From JAYKJB01 sp035284745 [NCBI: Candidatus Sericytochromatia bacterium] (GTDB lineage: Bacteria > Cyanobacteriota > Sericytochromatia > S15B-MN24), in the NCBI GenBank assembly GCA_035284745.1, contig JAYKIL010000024.1, positions 62,001-126,000 of the forward strand: DNA of 64,000 nucleotides, in the 5' to 3' direction. The notes beneath the pieces are model-generated. The model searched no databases. It was not told where the DNA came from and worked only from the letters and a program-made list of their open reading frames with translations. Made by a program: the position numbers and the translations under genes. This document shows positions 51,887-60,745 of this stretch, one piece after another; the first letter of the stretch is position 1; every line of letters begins with the position of its first letter.

Positions 51887-53425
51887 GTGTCCAGTTCAAT
51901 GGGGAACTTTGAGGAAAGTTTGTATCGTCTCGTGGTCGAGACCGCCACGAATTTGCCCGAGGATGTCCGTGCTGCCATACGAGCGGCCCGACAAAGGGAA
52001 GATGCCTCGACACGCTCTGCCCTGGCGTTGGGCACCATTGCCGAAAACATTGATTACGCGGCCAAGGATGTTCTTCCGATTTGTCAGGACACCGGGATGC
52101 CCACGTTTTTTGTAAACACCCCGGTTGGAGTGAATCAGATGACCCTACGGGCGGCCATTCGTTCGGCCGTGGCCCGTGCGACGAAAGATGGCAAATTGCG
52201 CCCAAATTCCGTGGATTCTCTGACGGGTGCGAACAGTGGAGACAACCTAGGCCCGGGAACGCCGGTCATTCACTTTGAGCAATGGGAGCGAGAAAACATC
52301 GAGGTGAAACTGATTCTGAAGGGAGGGGGGTGTGAAAACAAAAACATCCAGTACTCCTTGCCAGCGGATTTGCCGGGTGTGGGTAAAGCGGGACGAGACT
52401 TAGATGGCGTTCGCAAATGCATTTTGCACGCGGTGCATCAAGCGCAGGGGCAAGGGTGTTCCGCCGGCTTCATTGGCGTGGCCGTGGGGGGCGATCGGAC
52501 ATCGGGCTACGAGTGGGCCAAGCATCAATTGTTGCGCCCCGTGGATGACATCAACCCTGACGCGCGCCTGGCGGCGTTGGAAGCCTATGTGATGGAAAAA
52601 GCCAATACCTTGGGGGTCGGCACGATGGGCTTTGGGGGAGAAGTGACCCTCTTGGGCTGCAAAGTGGGGGTTTTGAACCGTTTGCCGGCCAGTTTCTTTG
52701 TGTCGGTCGCCTACAACTGTTGGGCCTATCGGCGCTTGGGGGTGGACATTCATCCCACGAGCGGGGAAATCCTTCGTTGGCATCATCGCGTGCCGGCAAC
52801 GGATGCGCCTGCGATGCAAACCGAGGAAGCGCCCCAGTCCACGGGCCGTCAAATCACCTTGGAGGCCCCGATCTCCGAGGCGCAGATACGAGACTTGCGG
52901 GTTGGTGATGTTGTGACCATCAATGGCACAATGCACACGGGCCGCGATGCGATCCATAAATACCTGATGGATCACACCCCTCCTGTGTCACTCGAAGGGG
53001 GCGTTCTTTATCACTGTGGCCCTGTGGCCGTGAAAGATGCGAGCGGAAAGTGGAGCATCTTGGCAGCCGGACCCACGACCAGCGTGCGGGAAGAGCCTTA
53101 TCAGGCTGAAGTCATTCGTAAATTTGGTTTGCGGGTTGTGGTTGGTAAGGGGGGCATGGGTGCGAAGACCCTTCAGGGACTTGAAACCCACGGTGCGGTT
53201 TATTTGAATGCCATTGGCGGGGCCGCCCAGTTTTACGCGCGGTGTGTCGAAAAGGTTGAAGGGGTGGACCTTTTGGAATTCGGTATTCCCGAGGCGATGT
53301 GGCATTTGAGCGTGAAGGGTTTTCAGGCCATTGTCACCATGGACAGTCACGGCAACAGCCTGCATGCGCAGGTGGAGCAGACCTCAGAACAGAAACTCGC
53401 TGCGCTGGCGTCGGCTGTTTTCTAA
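51887..53425 (+). CDS. fumA: Class I (iron-sulfur) fumarate hydratase
   Basis: Single-chain fumarase of the FumA/FumB type, interconverting fumarate and malate with a [4Fe-4S] cluster. The 512-residue product has the N-terminal domain (DVLPICQDTGMPTFFVNTPV, GGGCENKN, CSAGFIGVAVGGDRTSGYEWAK) and C-terminal swivel domain (LRVGDVVTINGTMHTGRDAI, then AMWHLSVKGFQAIVTMDSHG). Cys residues in ICQDTG, CSAGFIG and LGCKVGV are candidate ligands. GTG 51887 has AAGGAG 9 bases upstream. It precedes the succinate dehydrogenase operon, so both form a TCA segment, but they have separate promoters. Confidence 0.95.
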   Translation: MSSSMGNFEESLYRLVVETATNLPEDVRAAIRAARQREDASTRSALALGTIAENIDYAAKDVLPICQDTGMPTFFVNTPVGVNQMTLRAAIRSAVARATKDGKLRPNSVDSLTGANSGDNLGPGTPVIHFEQWERENIEVKLILKGGGCENKNIQYSLPADLPGVGKAGRDLDGVRKCILHAVHQAQGQGCSAGFIGVAVGGDRTSGYEWAKHQLLRPVDDINPDARLAALEAYVMEKANTLGVGTMGFGGEVTLLGCKVGVLNRLPASFFVSVAYNCWAYRRLGVDIHPTSGEILRWHHRVPATDAPAMQTEEAPQSTGRQITLEAPISEAQIRDLRVGDVVTINGTMHTGRDAIHKYLMDHTPPVSLEGGVLYHCGPVAVKDASGKWSILAAGPTTSVREEPYQAEVIRKFGLRVVVGKGGMGAKTLQGLETHGAVYLNAIGGAAQFYARCVEKVEGVDLLEFGIPEAMWHLSVKGFQAIVTMDSHGNSLHAQVEQTSEQKLAALASAVF

Positions 53426-53432
53426 GGCTGCT

Positions 53433-53819
53433 TCATCCTTCCTCGTGTTGCAATGCCAGGCGACGTTGTTCTTCGAGGACTTGTTGAACCTGCTCAAACG
53501 AGCCCAAACCCATTTTAATGATCAGGTGCCCCAGTAACAGGCCGGTTTTTTCGTGCTCTTCCATGGCGGCATCGAGTTGTTCCGGGGTGATGGTGCCCTT
53601 GCGAATGAGAAGCTGCCCCAGTCGTAAGTCTCGGTATTGTTCTTCAAGCAGATCCTCGAGCTGTTGAAAGGTGAGATGTCCGAGGCTGAATAGCAACTCA
53701 CCGATGCGGAGAAAAGGTTTTTTCCGCTGAACATCGAGAGCCTCCTGAAGTTGGTCCTCGGTGATGATGCTGCGGGATAACAACATCGCGCCGAGTCGTT
53801 CGTGGCTGGTTTTGCGCAT
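53433..53819 (-). CDS. Stand-alone MshEN-like tandem-repeat protein
   Basis: The 128-residue protein consists of four repeats of a helical motif of about 30 residues: RLGAMLLSRSIITEDQLQEAL, RIGELLFSLGHLTFQQLEDL, RLGQLLIRKGTITPEQLDAA, and LLGHLIIKMGLGSFEQVQQV. The RLGxLLxxxGxITxxQLxxxLxxQ pattern is that of the MshEN domain at the N-terminus of PilB/GspE-type ATPases, where it can bind c-di-GMP. There is no attached ATPase. ATG start with AAGGAG upstream. Convergent with fumA across 7 bases; divergent from the sdh promoter. Confidence 0.8.
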   Translation of the reverse strand: MRKTSHERLGAMLLSRSIITEDQLQEALDVQRKKPFLRIGELLFSLGHLTFQQLEDLLEEQYRDLRLGQLLIRKGTITPEQLDAAMEEHEKTGLLLGHLIIKMGLGSFEQVQQVLEEQRRLALQHEEG

Positions 53820-53978
53820 GGCGGTCTCCTTGAGAACTCTTCAGGGATCTTACCCCATGACGACAGGGGCGTGCGATATTCGTTTTGGGTTGGTCCTTGG
53901 GGGTGAATCAGGGCCTTTGCCGGTGGCCTTGCACTTCCTTTCAAGCCCCAAGAACCCGCGCCCCTTCTTATGTTCAGC

Positions 53979-54007
53979 TTGACGCCTGCTTCTATGCACC
54001 CTACAAT
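53979..54007 (+). promoter_or_regulatory. Sigma70-type promoter of the sdh operon
   Basis: TTGACG (53979-53984, five of six) and TACAAT (54002-54007, five of six) are separated by exactly 17 bases, about 67 bases before the sdhC start. The rest of the 254-base divergent region between the MshEN-like gene and sdhC shows no gene. Confidence 0.75.
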
Positions 54008-54073
54008 TCATTCGCACAGACCTTGCAGGCTTGGGAGTGTCCACGGCACCCTCCCTGAAGACGGAGTAGCGGT

Positions 54074-54922
54074 ATGAATCGTGTAGCACCCTCGATACCT
54101 CGATTCGGCGAGACGGATCGCCGAGATGCGTGGTGGCTGTATCCCTTGATGGTGGCCTCGGGTCTGGGATTTTTTGTCATTTATGCCACCTATGCGGGCT
54201 TTTCGAACGCCCATTTTGCCTGGGGGCCCTATCTGTCCCCATTCTATTCGCCGCTGTTGCCTGTTCCGGCTTGGTTGCCTGGATGGGTAACGCCTGCGAT
54301 GCTCATTCTCGTTTGGCCGGCCGGTTTCCGAGCGACCTGTTACTACTACCGGAAGGCATACTACCGGTCGTTTTTCTTCCACCCTCCGGCGTGTGCGGTG
54401 GGTGAAGGTCGTCCTCACGGTAACTACACGGGTGAAAGGGCGTTTCCTCTCGTACTGCAGAACCTGCACCGGTTCTTTCTGTATGTGGCGATTCTGTTCA
54501 TCTTTTTGCTGGGCTACGATGCTTGGCTGGGGTTCAATTTTCCTGTGAACCCAGATGGCTCCGTGGCGCTGAATTATCATCAACTGAGCCACGCCGAAGC
54601 GGCAGCGGCCGGGATTAAGACAAAATTCGGATTTGGGATCGGCAGCTTCATTATGGTTTTGAACGTCGTGTTGCTTTCTGGCTACACGTTCGGCTGCCAC
54701 TCCTTGCGCCACCTGGTGGGCGGCAAGCACGATTGCTTCAGTTGTCACGTGGCCGGCGGACCGAATCCGCCTGTGAGTTTCAAGGCTTGGAAGGCGGTTA
54801 CCTTCTTGAACCAGCGGCACGAGATGTTCGCGTGGCTGAGCCTGTTTTCGGTGCTGCTGACGGACTTCTACATCCGAATGGTGTCGATGGGATTTTGGCC
54901 GGAACGCTACGTCTTGTTCTAA
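54074..54922 (+). CDS. sdhC: Succinate dehydrogenase/fumarate reductase membrane subunit (actinobacterial-type)
   Basis: The 282-residue protein has five or so membrane helices and matches the large single-subunit cytochrome b-type anchor of SDH in Actinobacteria and relatives: RATCYYYRKAYYRSFFFHPP, PLVLQNLHRFFLYVAILFIF, YTFGCHSLRHLVGGKHDC and a LNQRHEMFAWLSL end. Conserved His residues may bind haem. A CFSCH sequence (residues 221-225) matches the CxxCH pattern of c-type haem sites; in this family that stretch is usually not a haem c site, so this is only noted. First gene of the sdh operon, before sdhA. Confidence 0.88.
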   Translation: MNRVAPSIPRFGETDRRDAWWLYPLMVASGLGFFVIYATYAGFSNAHFAWGPYLSPFYSPLLPVPAWLPGWVTPAMLILVWPAGFRATCYYYRKAYYRSFFFHPPACAVGEGRPHGNYTGERAFPLVLQNLHRFFLYVAILFIFLLGYDAWLGFNFPVNPDGSVALNYHQLSHAEAAAAGIKTKFGFGIGSFIMVLNVVLLSGYTFGCHSLRHLVGGKHDCFSCHVAGGPNPPVSFKAWKAVTFLNQRHEMFAWLSLFSVLLTDFYIRMVSMGFWPERYVLF

Positions 54923-54967
54923 CCCCATTGGCTGAGCCATTTCAAGTTTGAGCGAAGGTTGAATTTT

Positions 54968-56803
54968 ATGCCTACTAATTACGATGTTCACGAGTATGAT
55001 GTGCTCGTTATTGGGGCCGGTGGGGCTGGAATGCGTGCCGCCATCGAGTCCGCCCAAAAAGGGATGCACACGGCCCTGGTGTGCAAGTCGTTGCTTGGAA
55101 AAGCCCATACGGTGATGGCCGAGGGAGGGATGGCGGCGGCACTGGGCAATGTCGAGAAAAAAGACAATTGGAAGGTCCATTTCGTCGACACGATGTTTGG
55201 CGGTAAGTTTTTAAATCAGTGGCGAATGGCCCAATTGCACGCGCAGGAGTCTCCCGACCGCGCCCGTGAGTTGGAGAGTTGGGGTGCGGTTTTTGACCGC
55301 ACGGACGACGGCCAAATACTGCAGCGCAACTTCGGGGGGCACGCGTACCCGCGCTTGGCCCACGTGGGGGACCGAACGGGTTTGGAACTGATCCGAACCT
55401 TGCAAGAACGTGTCGTGGCCTCGGGGCGCCATCCTCACACGGCGGAGAAGGAAATCAAGGTGCACATGGAGTGCACGATTTATCGACTCTTGAAGACGGA
55501 TGGCCGTGTTTCGGGGGCGGTCGGCTACTGGCGCGAGACGGGCAAACCGATTGTATTTCGCGCGAAGTCCGTCGTCTTGGCGACCGGTGGCTTGGGTAAA
55601 TGCTATCGGGTGACCTCGAATTCCTGGGAGGGCACTGGCGATGGCCACGCGTTGGCTTACATGGCAGGTGCTGAATTGATTGATATGGAATTCATTCAGT
55701 TCCATCCGACGGGCATGGTGTGGCCCCCCTCCGTGCGCGGCATTCTGGTAACGGAGGGCGTGCGCGGTGAAGGGGGTGTTCTGAAGAATAACAAAGACGA
55801 ACGCTTCATGTTTGGCTACATTCCAGAACTGTACAAAAACCAGACCGCGGATACCCCAGAAGAGGGTGAGAAGTACATTAAGAAAGTGCCGGGTGCCCGG
55901 CGTCCGCCAGAGCTTCTTACGCGGGACGTGGTGGCTCGCGCCATTGTTCGCGAGGTGAAGGAAGGGCGGGGTTCGCCGCACGGAGGGGCTTTCTTGGATA
56001 TTGCGTCGCGGCTGCCCGCGGATCAAATCAAAAAGAAGCTTCCCTCGATGTACCACCAGTTTATGGCGTTGGGTAATTTGGACATTACCCAAGAGCCCAT
56101 GGAGGTCGGCCCGACGTGTCACTACGCGATGGGGGGTGTGCGGGTCAATCCAGAGACCCAGCAATCCAGTGTTCCAGGCTTGTTTGCAGCCGGAGAGGTG
56201 GCCGGAGGACTGCACGGCTCGAATCGGTTGGGTGGCAATTCTTTGTCTGACCTGGTCGTGTTTGGCAGACGGGCGGGTCTGTACGCTGCGGAATTTGCCC
56301 AGAAAAACGGCACGTTGCCGCCGCTGGACACCAACCAGCTCGAAAGCTGTCTGCAAGAGATGTATGCCCCCTTTGAAAAACCCAAGGGCGAGAATGCCTT
56401 TATTGTCACCTCGGCCTTGCAGGACACGATGGAAGCCAATGTGGGCATTGCGCGGCAAGAAGAAGAACTGAAGCAAGCCTTGGCAGATATTGCGGGATTG
56501 AAAGACCGGGCGGCTGTTCTGGGGGTGGCCGGAGATTCGCGCTTCAACCCGGGTTGGCATCAAACCATATCACTGGACTTTTTGTTAGTGTGCAGTGAAG
56601 CCATCGCGAAGAGCGCATTGGAACGGCGGGAAAGCCGCGGTGGTCATATGCGGGTGGATCACTTGGAAACCCTGGACGAGTACGGAACATTCAACCACGT
56701 GGTATGGCGGGGGGAGGACGGACAAATGCAACTTCGTCGTGAGCCCCTCACCGCGATGCCGGCTGAATTGGCTGCTCTGATTGAGGAGAAGAAAAATGGC
56801 TAA
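54968..56803 (+). CDS. sdhA: Succinate dehydrogenase/fumarate reductase flavoprotein subunit
   Basis: The 611-residue protein has the FAD-binding start DVLVIGAGGAGMRAAIESAQ, the likely covalent FAD-binding His47 in KAHTVMAEGGMAAALG, and FHPTGMVWPP. MVRGEGG-like VRGEGGVLKNNKDERFM and HYAMGGVRVNPE, then GSNRLGGNSLSDLVVFGRRAG complete the family core. It oxidises succinate to fumarate. ATG 54968 is preferred over TTG 54959. Overlaps sdhB by 8 bases. Confidence 0.97.
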   Translation: MPTNYDVHEYDVLVIGAGGAGMRAAIESAQKGMHTALVCKSLLGKAHTVMAEGGMAAALGNVEKKDNWKVHFVDTMFGGKFLNQWRMAQLHAQESPDRARELESWGAVFDRTDDGQILQRNFGGHAYPRLAHVGDRTGLELIRTLQERVVASGRHPHTAEKEIKVHMECTIYRLLKTDGRVSGAVGYWRETGKPIVFRAKSVVLATGGLGKCYRVTSNSWEGTGDGHALAYMAGAELIDMEFIQFHPTGMVWPPSVRGILVTEGVRGEGGVLKNNKDERFMFGYIPELYKNQTADTPEEGEKYIKKVPGARRPPELLTRDVVARAIVREVKEGRGSPHGGAFLDIASRLPADQIKKKLPSMYHQFMALGNLDITQEPMEVGPTCHYAMGGVRVNPETQQSSVPGLFAAGEVAGGLHGSNRLGGNSLSDLVVFGRRAGLYAAEFAQKNGTLPPLDTNQLESCLQEMYAPFEKPKGENAFIVTSALQDTMEANVGIARQEEELKQALADIAGLKDRAAVLGVAGDSRFNPGWHQTISLDFLLVCSEAIAKSALERRESRGGHMRVDHLETLDEYGTFNHVVWRGEDGQMQLRREPLTAMPAELAALIEEKKNG

Positions 56804-57575
56804 CCACTCCGCAGGTAAGACCGTCAGCGTCGCGGGCCGCAAGCACGTCTTCAACGTCTGGCGTGGTGACCAAGCCCAGGGTGAATTGGTCGATTATGAA
56901 ATTGAACTCTCCGAGGGAATGGTGGTGCTGGATGCGGTCCATCAGATTCAGGCGCAAATCGCACCCGATTTGGCCTGTCGCTGGAATTGTAAGGCCGGTA
57001 AATGCGGCTCTTGCAGTGCTGAGGTGAACGGGAGACCGCGTTTGATGTGCATGACGCGGATGGACCAGGTGATTGATGAAGGGCCCACGACGATTCGCCC
57101 GATGAAGGCGTTTCCATTGATCAAAGACCTTGCCACCGATGTCAGCTTTAACTATCGCACCGCGAAAAAAATTCCAGCGCTCGATCCGAAGCCCAAGGAC
57201 GATCGTGGTGAATGGACGATGTACCAGTATGAAATCGACCGAGTTCAGGAATTTCGGAAGTGCATCGAATGCTATCTGTGCCAAAACACCTGCCACGTTT
57301 TGCGGGACCATCAGGAGACGAACTTCGCGGGTCCGCGGTTTATCATGCGTGCGGCGCAACTTGAAATGCATCCGATGGACCAGGCTGATCGCATCGAAAC
57401 GGTCAAGGAAGAACTGGGCATCGGCTACTGCAACATCAACAAGTGCTGCACCGATGTCTGTCCCGAGGGAATTAACATCACGGACAACGCGATCATTCCG
57501 TTGAAAGAACGGGTGGCAGACCGCTACTATGACCCCGTGAAGGGGCTGTGGGCCAAACTGACGGGAAACAAATAA
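56796..57575 (+). CDS. sdhB: Succinate dehydrogenase/fumarate reductase iron-sulfur subunit
   Basis: The 259-residue product carries the plant-type [2Fe-2S] site with C65-x4-C70-x2-C73-x11-C85, plus an extra Cys61. Two further Cys clusters (CIECYLCQNTC and CNINKCCTDVCPEG) match the [4Fe-4S] and [3Fe-4S] sites. The CTDVCPEGI motif is standard. Electrons pass from SdhA to the membrane subunit. ATG 56796 overlaps the sdhA stop. Last gene of the operon, followed by a strong terminator. Confidence 0.96.
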   Translation: MANHSAGKTVSVAGRKHVFNVWRGDQAQGELVDYEIELSEGMVVLDAVHQIQAQIAPDLACRWNCKAGKCGSCSAEVNGRPRLMCMTRMDQVIDEGPTTIRPMKAFPLIKDLATDVSFNYRTAKKIPALDPKPKDDRGEWTMYQYEIDRVQEFRKCIECYLCQNTCHVLRDHQETNFAGPRFIMRAAQLEMHPMDQADRIETVKEELGIGYCNINKCCTDVCPEGINITDNAIIPLKERVADRYYDPVKGLWAKLTGNK

Positions 57576-57593
57576 CGCAACATTTTCGTTGGG

Positions 57594-57627
57594 CAGGGGA
57601 CGTGTGAGAACTCTCACAGGTCCCCTG
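57594..57627 (+). terminator. Terminator hairpin after sdhB
   Basis: Two 15-base arms (57594-57608 and 57613-57627) pair with a single mismatch around an AACT loop. The stem starts 19 bases after the sdhB stop codon. A modestly T-rich stretch follows instead of a long T-run, so termination may be partial. Confidence 0.72.
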
Positions 57628-57637
57628 TGACTTTGGT

Positions 57638-57668
57638 TTGGCAAAAAACGTATGGGTCTTGTTATCCT
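57638..57668 (+). promoter_or_regulatory. Candidate promoter before the FecR-like gene
   Basis: TTGGCA (57638-57643) and TATCCT (57663-57668) are 19 bases apart; an alternative -10, GTTATC, is 17 apart. It lies between the sdh terminator and the FecR-like gene start at 57734. Confidence 0.36.
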
Positions 57669-57733
57669 GAAGAGGGGCTTCGTAGGAACCGAGAAATTTT
57701 CGGGCTGCGAGACCTTTGACCGGGAGCCATCCC

Positions 57734-58663
57734 ATGCATTTGACTGATTCCACGATGAAACGTTTTATGGGCACGTGTGCGGCGCTGATGACATTGAGCG
57801 GCGTGTGTAGCAACTTGGGCCTGAACGCTGGTGTGGCACAGGCGGCGGATGGTGCCTTCAATGCGAAGTTGACCAAGGTGCTTCGCCAAGTGGAATGGCA
57901 ACGCGCGACCACCTCAGTATGGCAGCCGGCCATACTCAACAATTTACTGCTCCCTGGTGACGCCTTGCGCACAGGGGCGGGCTCTCACGCTGAAATGTTG
58001 TACGGCGATGGTTCCGTGACCCGGATGGGCAGTTTGACCTCCCTGGTTTTGACGGGCGATCGCCGTCGCGAGGTTCGGTTGTCGGCCGGCAAGCTGTGGT
58101 TGCAGATTCAAAAGGGGGGGGCGGGCATGCGAATTCTGACCCCCGGAGCGGTGGCGACGGTAACCGGTACCGAATTATTGGTCGAATTTGATGCTGCGCG
58201 CCGGGCGACGGAGGTCACCGTTTTTGAGGGCAGTGTGAACGTGAACGGTGATGTGGGCGAGTTGGTACGCGTGATGGCAGGAACAACAACACGGGTTCCT
58301 CTTCAGTCGCCGGCCGCGGTGCCCGTTCCGCTCGCACCGAGCAAATTGCAGGAACGCTCAAACCTTTTCAAACCCCTCTCGCTTCAAGACGCGCCGGGTG
58401 AGTCTGGTGATGCAAACCCGACGCAGATGGACTCGAGTCGTGACTCCGCACCCGATAGCGCATTGACACGCCCCGGGCGCCAAGATGGCCAAGAGATGGG
58501 GGAAACCTCCGCTCCACCGCCGCAGGCGCAACCGGTCGAGGCCTCGGGCAATGCGGTTGAAAATCCTAAGCCCGATCTTAAAGGGCAAACGGACAAGTTA
58601 CTGGACCCGCGGATTCTTAACGGCTCGCCGACCACCGGAACTGTTCGGGTGATCATCGAATGA
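57734..58663 (+). CDS. FecR-domain secreted protein
   Basis: The 309-residue protein has a signal peptide (about residues 1-35, ending AQAADG). A FecR domain follows (LLPGDALRTGAGSHAEMLYG, VRLSAGKLWLQIQKG, RILTPGAVATVTGTELLVEF, then VTVFEGSVNV). The last 110 residues are Pro/Ser/Ala-rich and disordered. FecR domains are best known in iron-uptake anti-sigma regulators, but no sigma factor or TonB gene is nearby. Many free FecR proteins are of unknown role. ATG 57734 with GGGAG about 7 bases upstream. ATGA overlap with the next lipoprotein gene, so they work together. Confidence 0.82.
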   Translation: MHLTDSTMKRFMGTCAALMTLSGVCSNLGLNAGVAQAADGAFNAKLTKVLRQVEWQRATTSVWQPAILNNLLLPGDALRTGAGSHAEMLYGDGSVTRMGSLTSLVLTGDRRREVRLSAGKLWLQIQKGGAGMRILTPGAVATVTGTELLVEFDAARRATEVTVFEGSVNVNGDVGELVRVMAGTTTRVPLQSPAAVPVPLAPSKLQERSNLFKPLSLQDAPGESGDANPTQMDSSRDSAPDSALTRPGRQDGQEMGETSAPPPQAQPVEASGNAVENPKPDLKGQTDKLLDPRILNGSPTTGTVRVIIE

Positions 58664-60315
58664 AGACCCCACGCTACGCTCCCGTTATTTTGGCCCTGAC
58701 CTTCCTGGCACCTTTCTTGCCAGGTTGTGCGGAGGGGCTCTGGAATCCGACCAAGGGGCGGGTGGCTTTGACGGTAAAATGGCCGCAAAAGTCGGTTGCC
58801 TTTCGGATTTTGGCCATTCCTGAGTCCACCGTGCGGATTGACGTCACGATTCGTGGAGAGGGCATTTCTGAAGATGCTCCTCTAAAAACCAGTTTAACGC
58901 CGGACAGCGACGATAATTCGACGCAATTTATCGACGTTCCCATCGGACCTAAGTTTATTCAAGCCGTGGGTTATGATGCCCAAGAAGCCCTGACGTCGGA
59001 AGGGGCGACGGCGATTGCTGTTTTGCCGAATACGATGGTGGAGGCCCGCTTGGTGATGCAGCCGCTGACGGCGCCGACCCCTGACCCTGAGGCGTCAAAT
59101 CCGAGCGAGACGCCTGAGCCTGAACTTCCACAGCCTGTCGTATCACCCGGTGTCCATCGCATTATTGACACGTATGCAGGCGATGGTCGGGAGGGCGCGC
59201 AGGATTCTTACGATCCTTTGGCCGCCCGTTTTCGGTATCCCCGAAGTCTACTCTACGATGCAGAGGGGCAATTTATTTACGTGTCGGACGCGTGGTATCG
59301 CTTGATACGAAAAATTGACCTCAAAACGGGAGGCGTGACGACCTTCGGCGGTCGGGCAGCCACACCCACAGGGGCTCCGGCAGGGGTCCCTCCGGCACTG
59401 GCGGGGGCCGTTTCAGGGGTGCCGAGTGGGTTGGCCCTTGGGCCGGATGGTTCGTTGTATTTTTGCGACCGAGAAAATCATATGGTCCGTCGCATTACGG
59501 CAACTGGCTTGGTGGAGACCGTGGCCGGGACCGGTCGAATGGGAAATTCGGACGGACCGCTTAACTTTGCGCAATTTGCTTATCCGGCCGATCTCGCGGT
59601 CACGCGGGAAGGCGTGGTCTATGTGGCGGACGCTTACAATAACCGGATTCGCCGGATAGAGAATGGTTCAGTGACGACGATTGCTGGTGAGGGAACGTCT
59701 CTCACCGCCGAATTGATGGGCCTTCGCCTTCCCGCACCGACCCTCAACTTGCCTGTGTCGATCGTACTTTCTGCCGATGGCGGCGCGCTTTTTGTCGGAG
59801 AAGGCAAGGGCCATCGCGTATCACGTGTTGATGTGCGCACGGGCGAGATCGTCGCGTTTGCGGGCAATGGGGTGATTGGAACCGAGGGGGAGGACGGCCC
59901 GGCGACTTCAGCGAATGTCGCGTTGCCGTTGGCCTTGGCCTTCGATTCACAGGGACAGCTGTTGATTGCGGATGGATGGGCTTTGACCACGGGGGTTGAG
60001 ACTTTGCTGGGTTCTTCAAGCAGAGTGTTGCGGGTTGATTCCGAGGGTGGAATTGCCAGACTCGCAGGCGTCAACTCGAAGTCGGCGTACGGTTACTCAG
60101 GCGATACCGAAGACGCCCGGCAGGCGGCTTTGAATAACCCGTCTGGCTTGGCTGTTGATGCAAGTGGTCGAATATTTATCGCAGACAGCTACAACAACAG
60201 AATTCGCGTTTTGCGGGCGGTGGTGAAACCCGAGAACACTGAGGTTGAAGTAGAGGAAACTGACACAGTAGCCACAGATTCGCTGGCCTCTCCGACCGCA
60301 TTTCGTGCGCGGTAA
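58660..60315 (+). CDS. NHL-repeat (beta-propeller) lipoprotein
   Basis: The 551-residue protein has a lipobox (FLPGC near residue 23). A beta domain of about 120 residues and a Pro-rich linker lead to about five or six NHL repeats: RFRYPRSLLYDAEGQFIYVS, FAYPADLAVTREGVVYVADA with YNNRIRRI, and LNNPSGLAVDASGRIFIADS with YNNRIRVL. NHL propellers are protein-protein or ligand scaffolds. Probably outer-membrane anchored. Coupled to the FecR-domain gene, which may act as its partner. Specific role unknown. Confidence 0.87.
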   Translation: MKTPRYAPVILALTFLAPFLPGCAEGLWNPTKGRVALTVKWPQKSVAFRILAIPESTVRIDVTIRGEGISEDAPLKTSLTPDSDDNSTQFIDVPIGPKFIQAVGYDAQEALTSEGATAIAVLPNTMVEARLVMQPLTAPTPDPEASNPSETPEPELPQPVVSPGVHRIIDTYAGDGREGAQDSYDPLAARFRYPRSLLYDAEGQFIYVSDAWYRLIRKIDLKTGGVTTFGGRAATPTGAPAGVPPALAGAVSGVPSGLALGPDGSLYFCDRENHMVRRITATGLVETVAGTGRMGNSDGPLNFAQFAYPADLAVTREGVVYVADAYNNRIRRIENGSVTTIAGEGTSLTAELMGLRLPAPTLNLPVSIVLSADGGALFVGEGKGHRVSRVDVRTGEIVAFAGNGVIGTEGEDGPATSANVALPLALAFDSQGQLLIADGWALTTGVETLLGSSSRVLRVDSEGGIARLAGVNSKSAYGYSGDTEDARQAALNNPSGLAVDASGRIFIADSYNNRIRVLRAVVKPENTEVEVEETDTVATDSLASPTAFRAR

Positions 60316-60345
60316 GCGAGGGGCAAAAAGTGAATCCGCGCGATT

Positions 60346-60375
60346 TTGACCCACTCAGTGAGTCCGTGGTATAAA
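60346..60375 (+). promoter_or_regulatory. Sigma70-type promoter of secG
   Basis: TTGACC (60346-60351) and TATAAA (60370-60375) are 18 bases apart, with TGG directly before the -10 box (extended -10). It lies 49 bases before the secG start. Confidence 0.72.
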
Positions 60376-60423
60376 TCGTCATTTGCGAGCGCTATATTCT
60401 CGTGAGACGAGGGTGGGTTCTTC

Positions 60424-60660
60424 ATGGTGAATCTTCAATTCGGACTGCAGATTGTGCAGACCATCCTGTCGTTGCTTCTGATTGTGGCTGTGATTTTGCA
60501 CTCTGCAAAAGGTGAAGGCATCGGAGCTATCGGCGGCCAAGCTAAGATTTTTGGCAGTCAAAAAGGGGTAGAGGCTGGCCTCAATCGCTTCGCGACCGTC
60601 ATTGCCGTTTTATGGGGCGTTGTTTCGCTCCTCATCGCTTACATTTCCTACCACAAGTAA
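60424..60660 (+). CDS. secG: Preprotein translocase subunit SecG
   Basis: Accessory subunit of the SecYEG channel. The 78-residue product has two membrane helices (about 10-27 and 57-75) joined by a loop with HSAKGEGIGAIGGQAKIFGS, the SecG-typical SxKGEGxGxxxG motif. ATG start. It stands apart from other sec genes. The next gene, a substrate-binding lipoprotein, follows after 85 bases. Confidence 0.93.
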   Translation: MVNLQFGLQIVQTILSLLLIVAVILHSAKGEGIGAIGGQAKIFGSQKGVEAGLNRFATVIAVLWGVVSLLIAYISYHK

Positions 60661-60745
60661 GTGGGCGTGGAGTTGCGCGGGTTACTTTTGTTGGGGCCGA
60701 CCTCTGTCGCGGAGGGCGGCTCTCTTGCTTTCTAGGAGGTTTTTA

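Noticed and set aside
54008-56563. Long minus-strand frames opposite sdhC and sdhA.
   Set aside because: They are antisense to clearly identified genes and have no motif, ribosome site or neighbour support.
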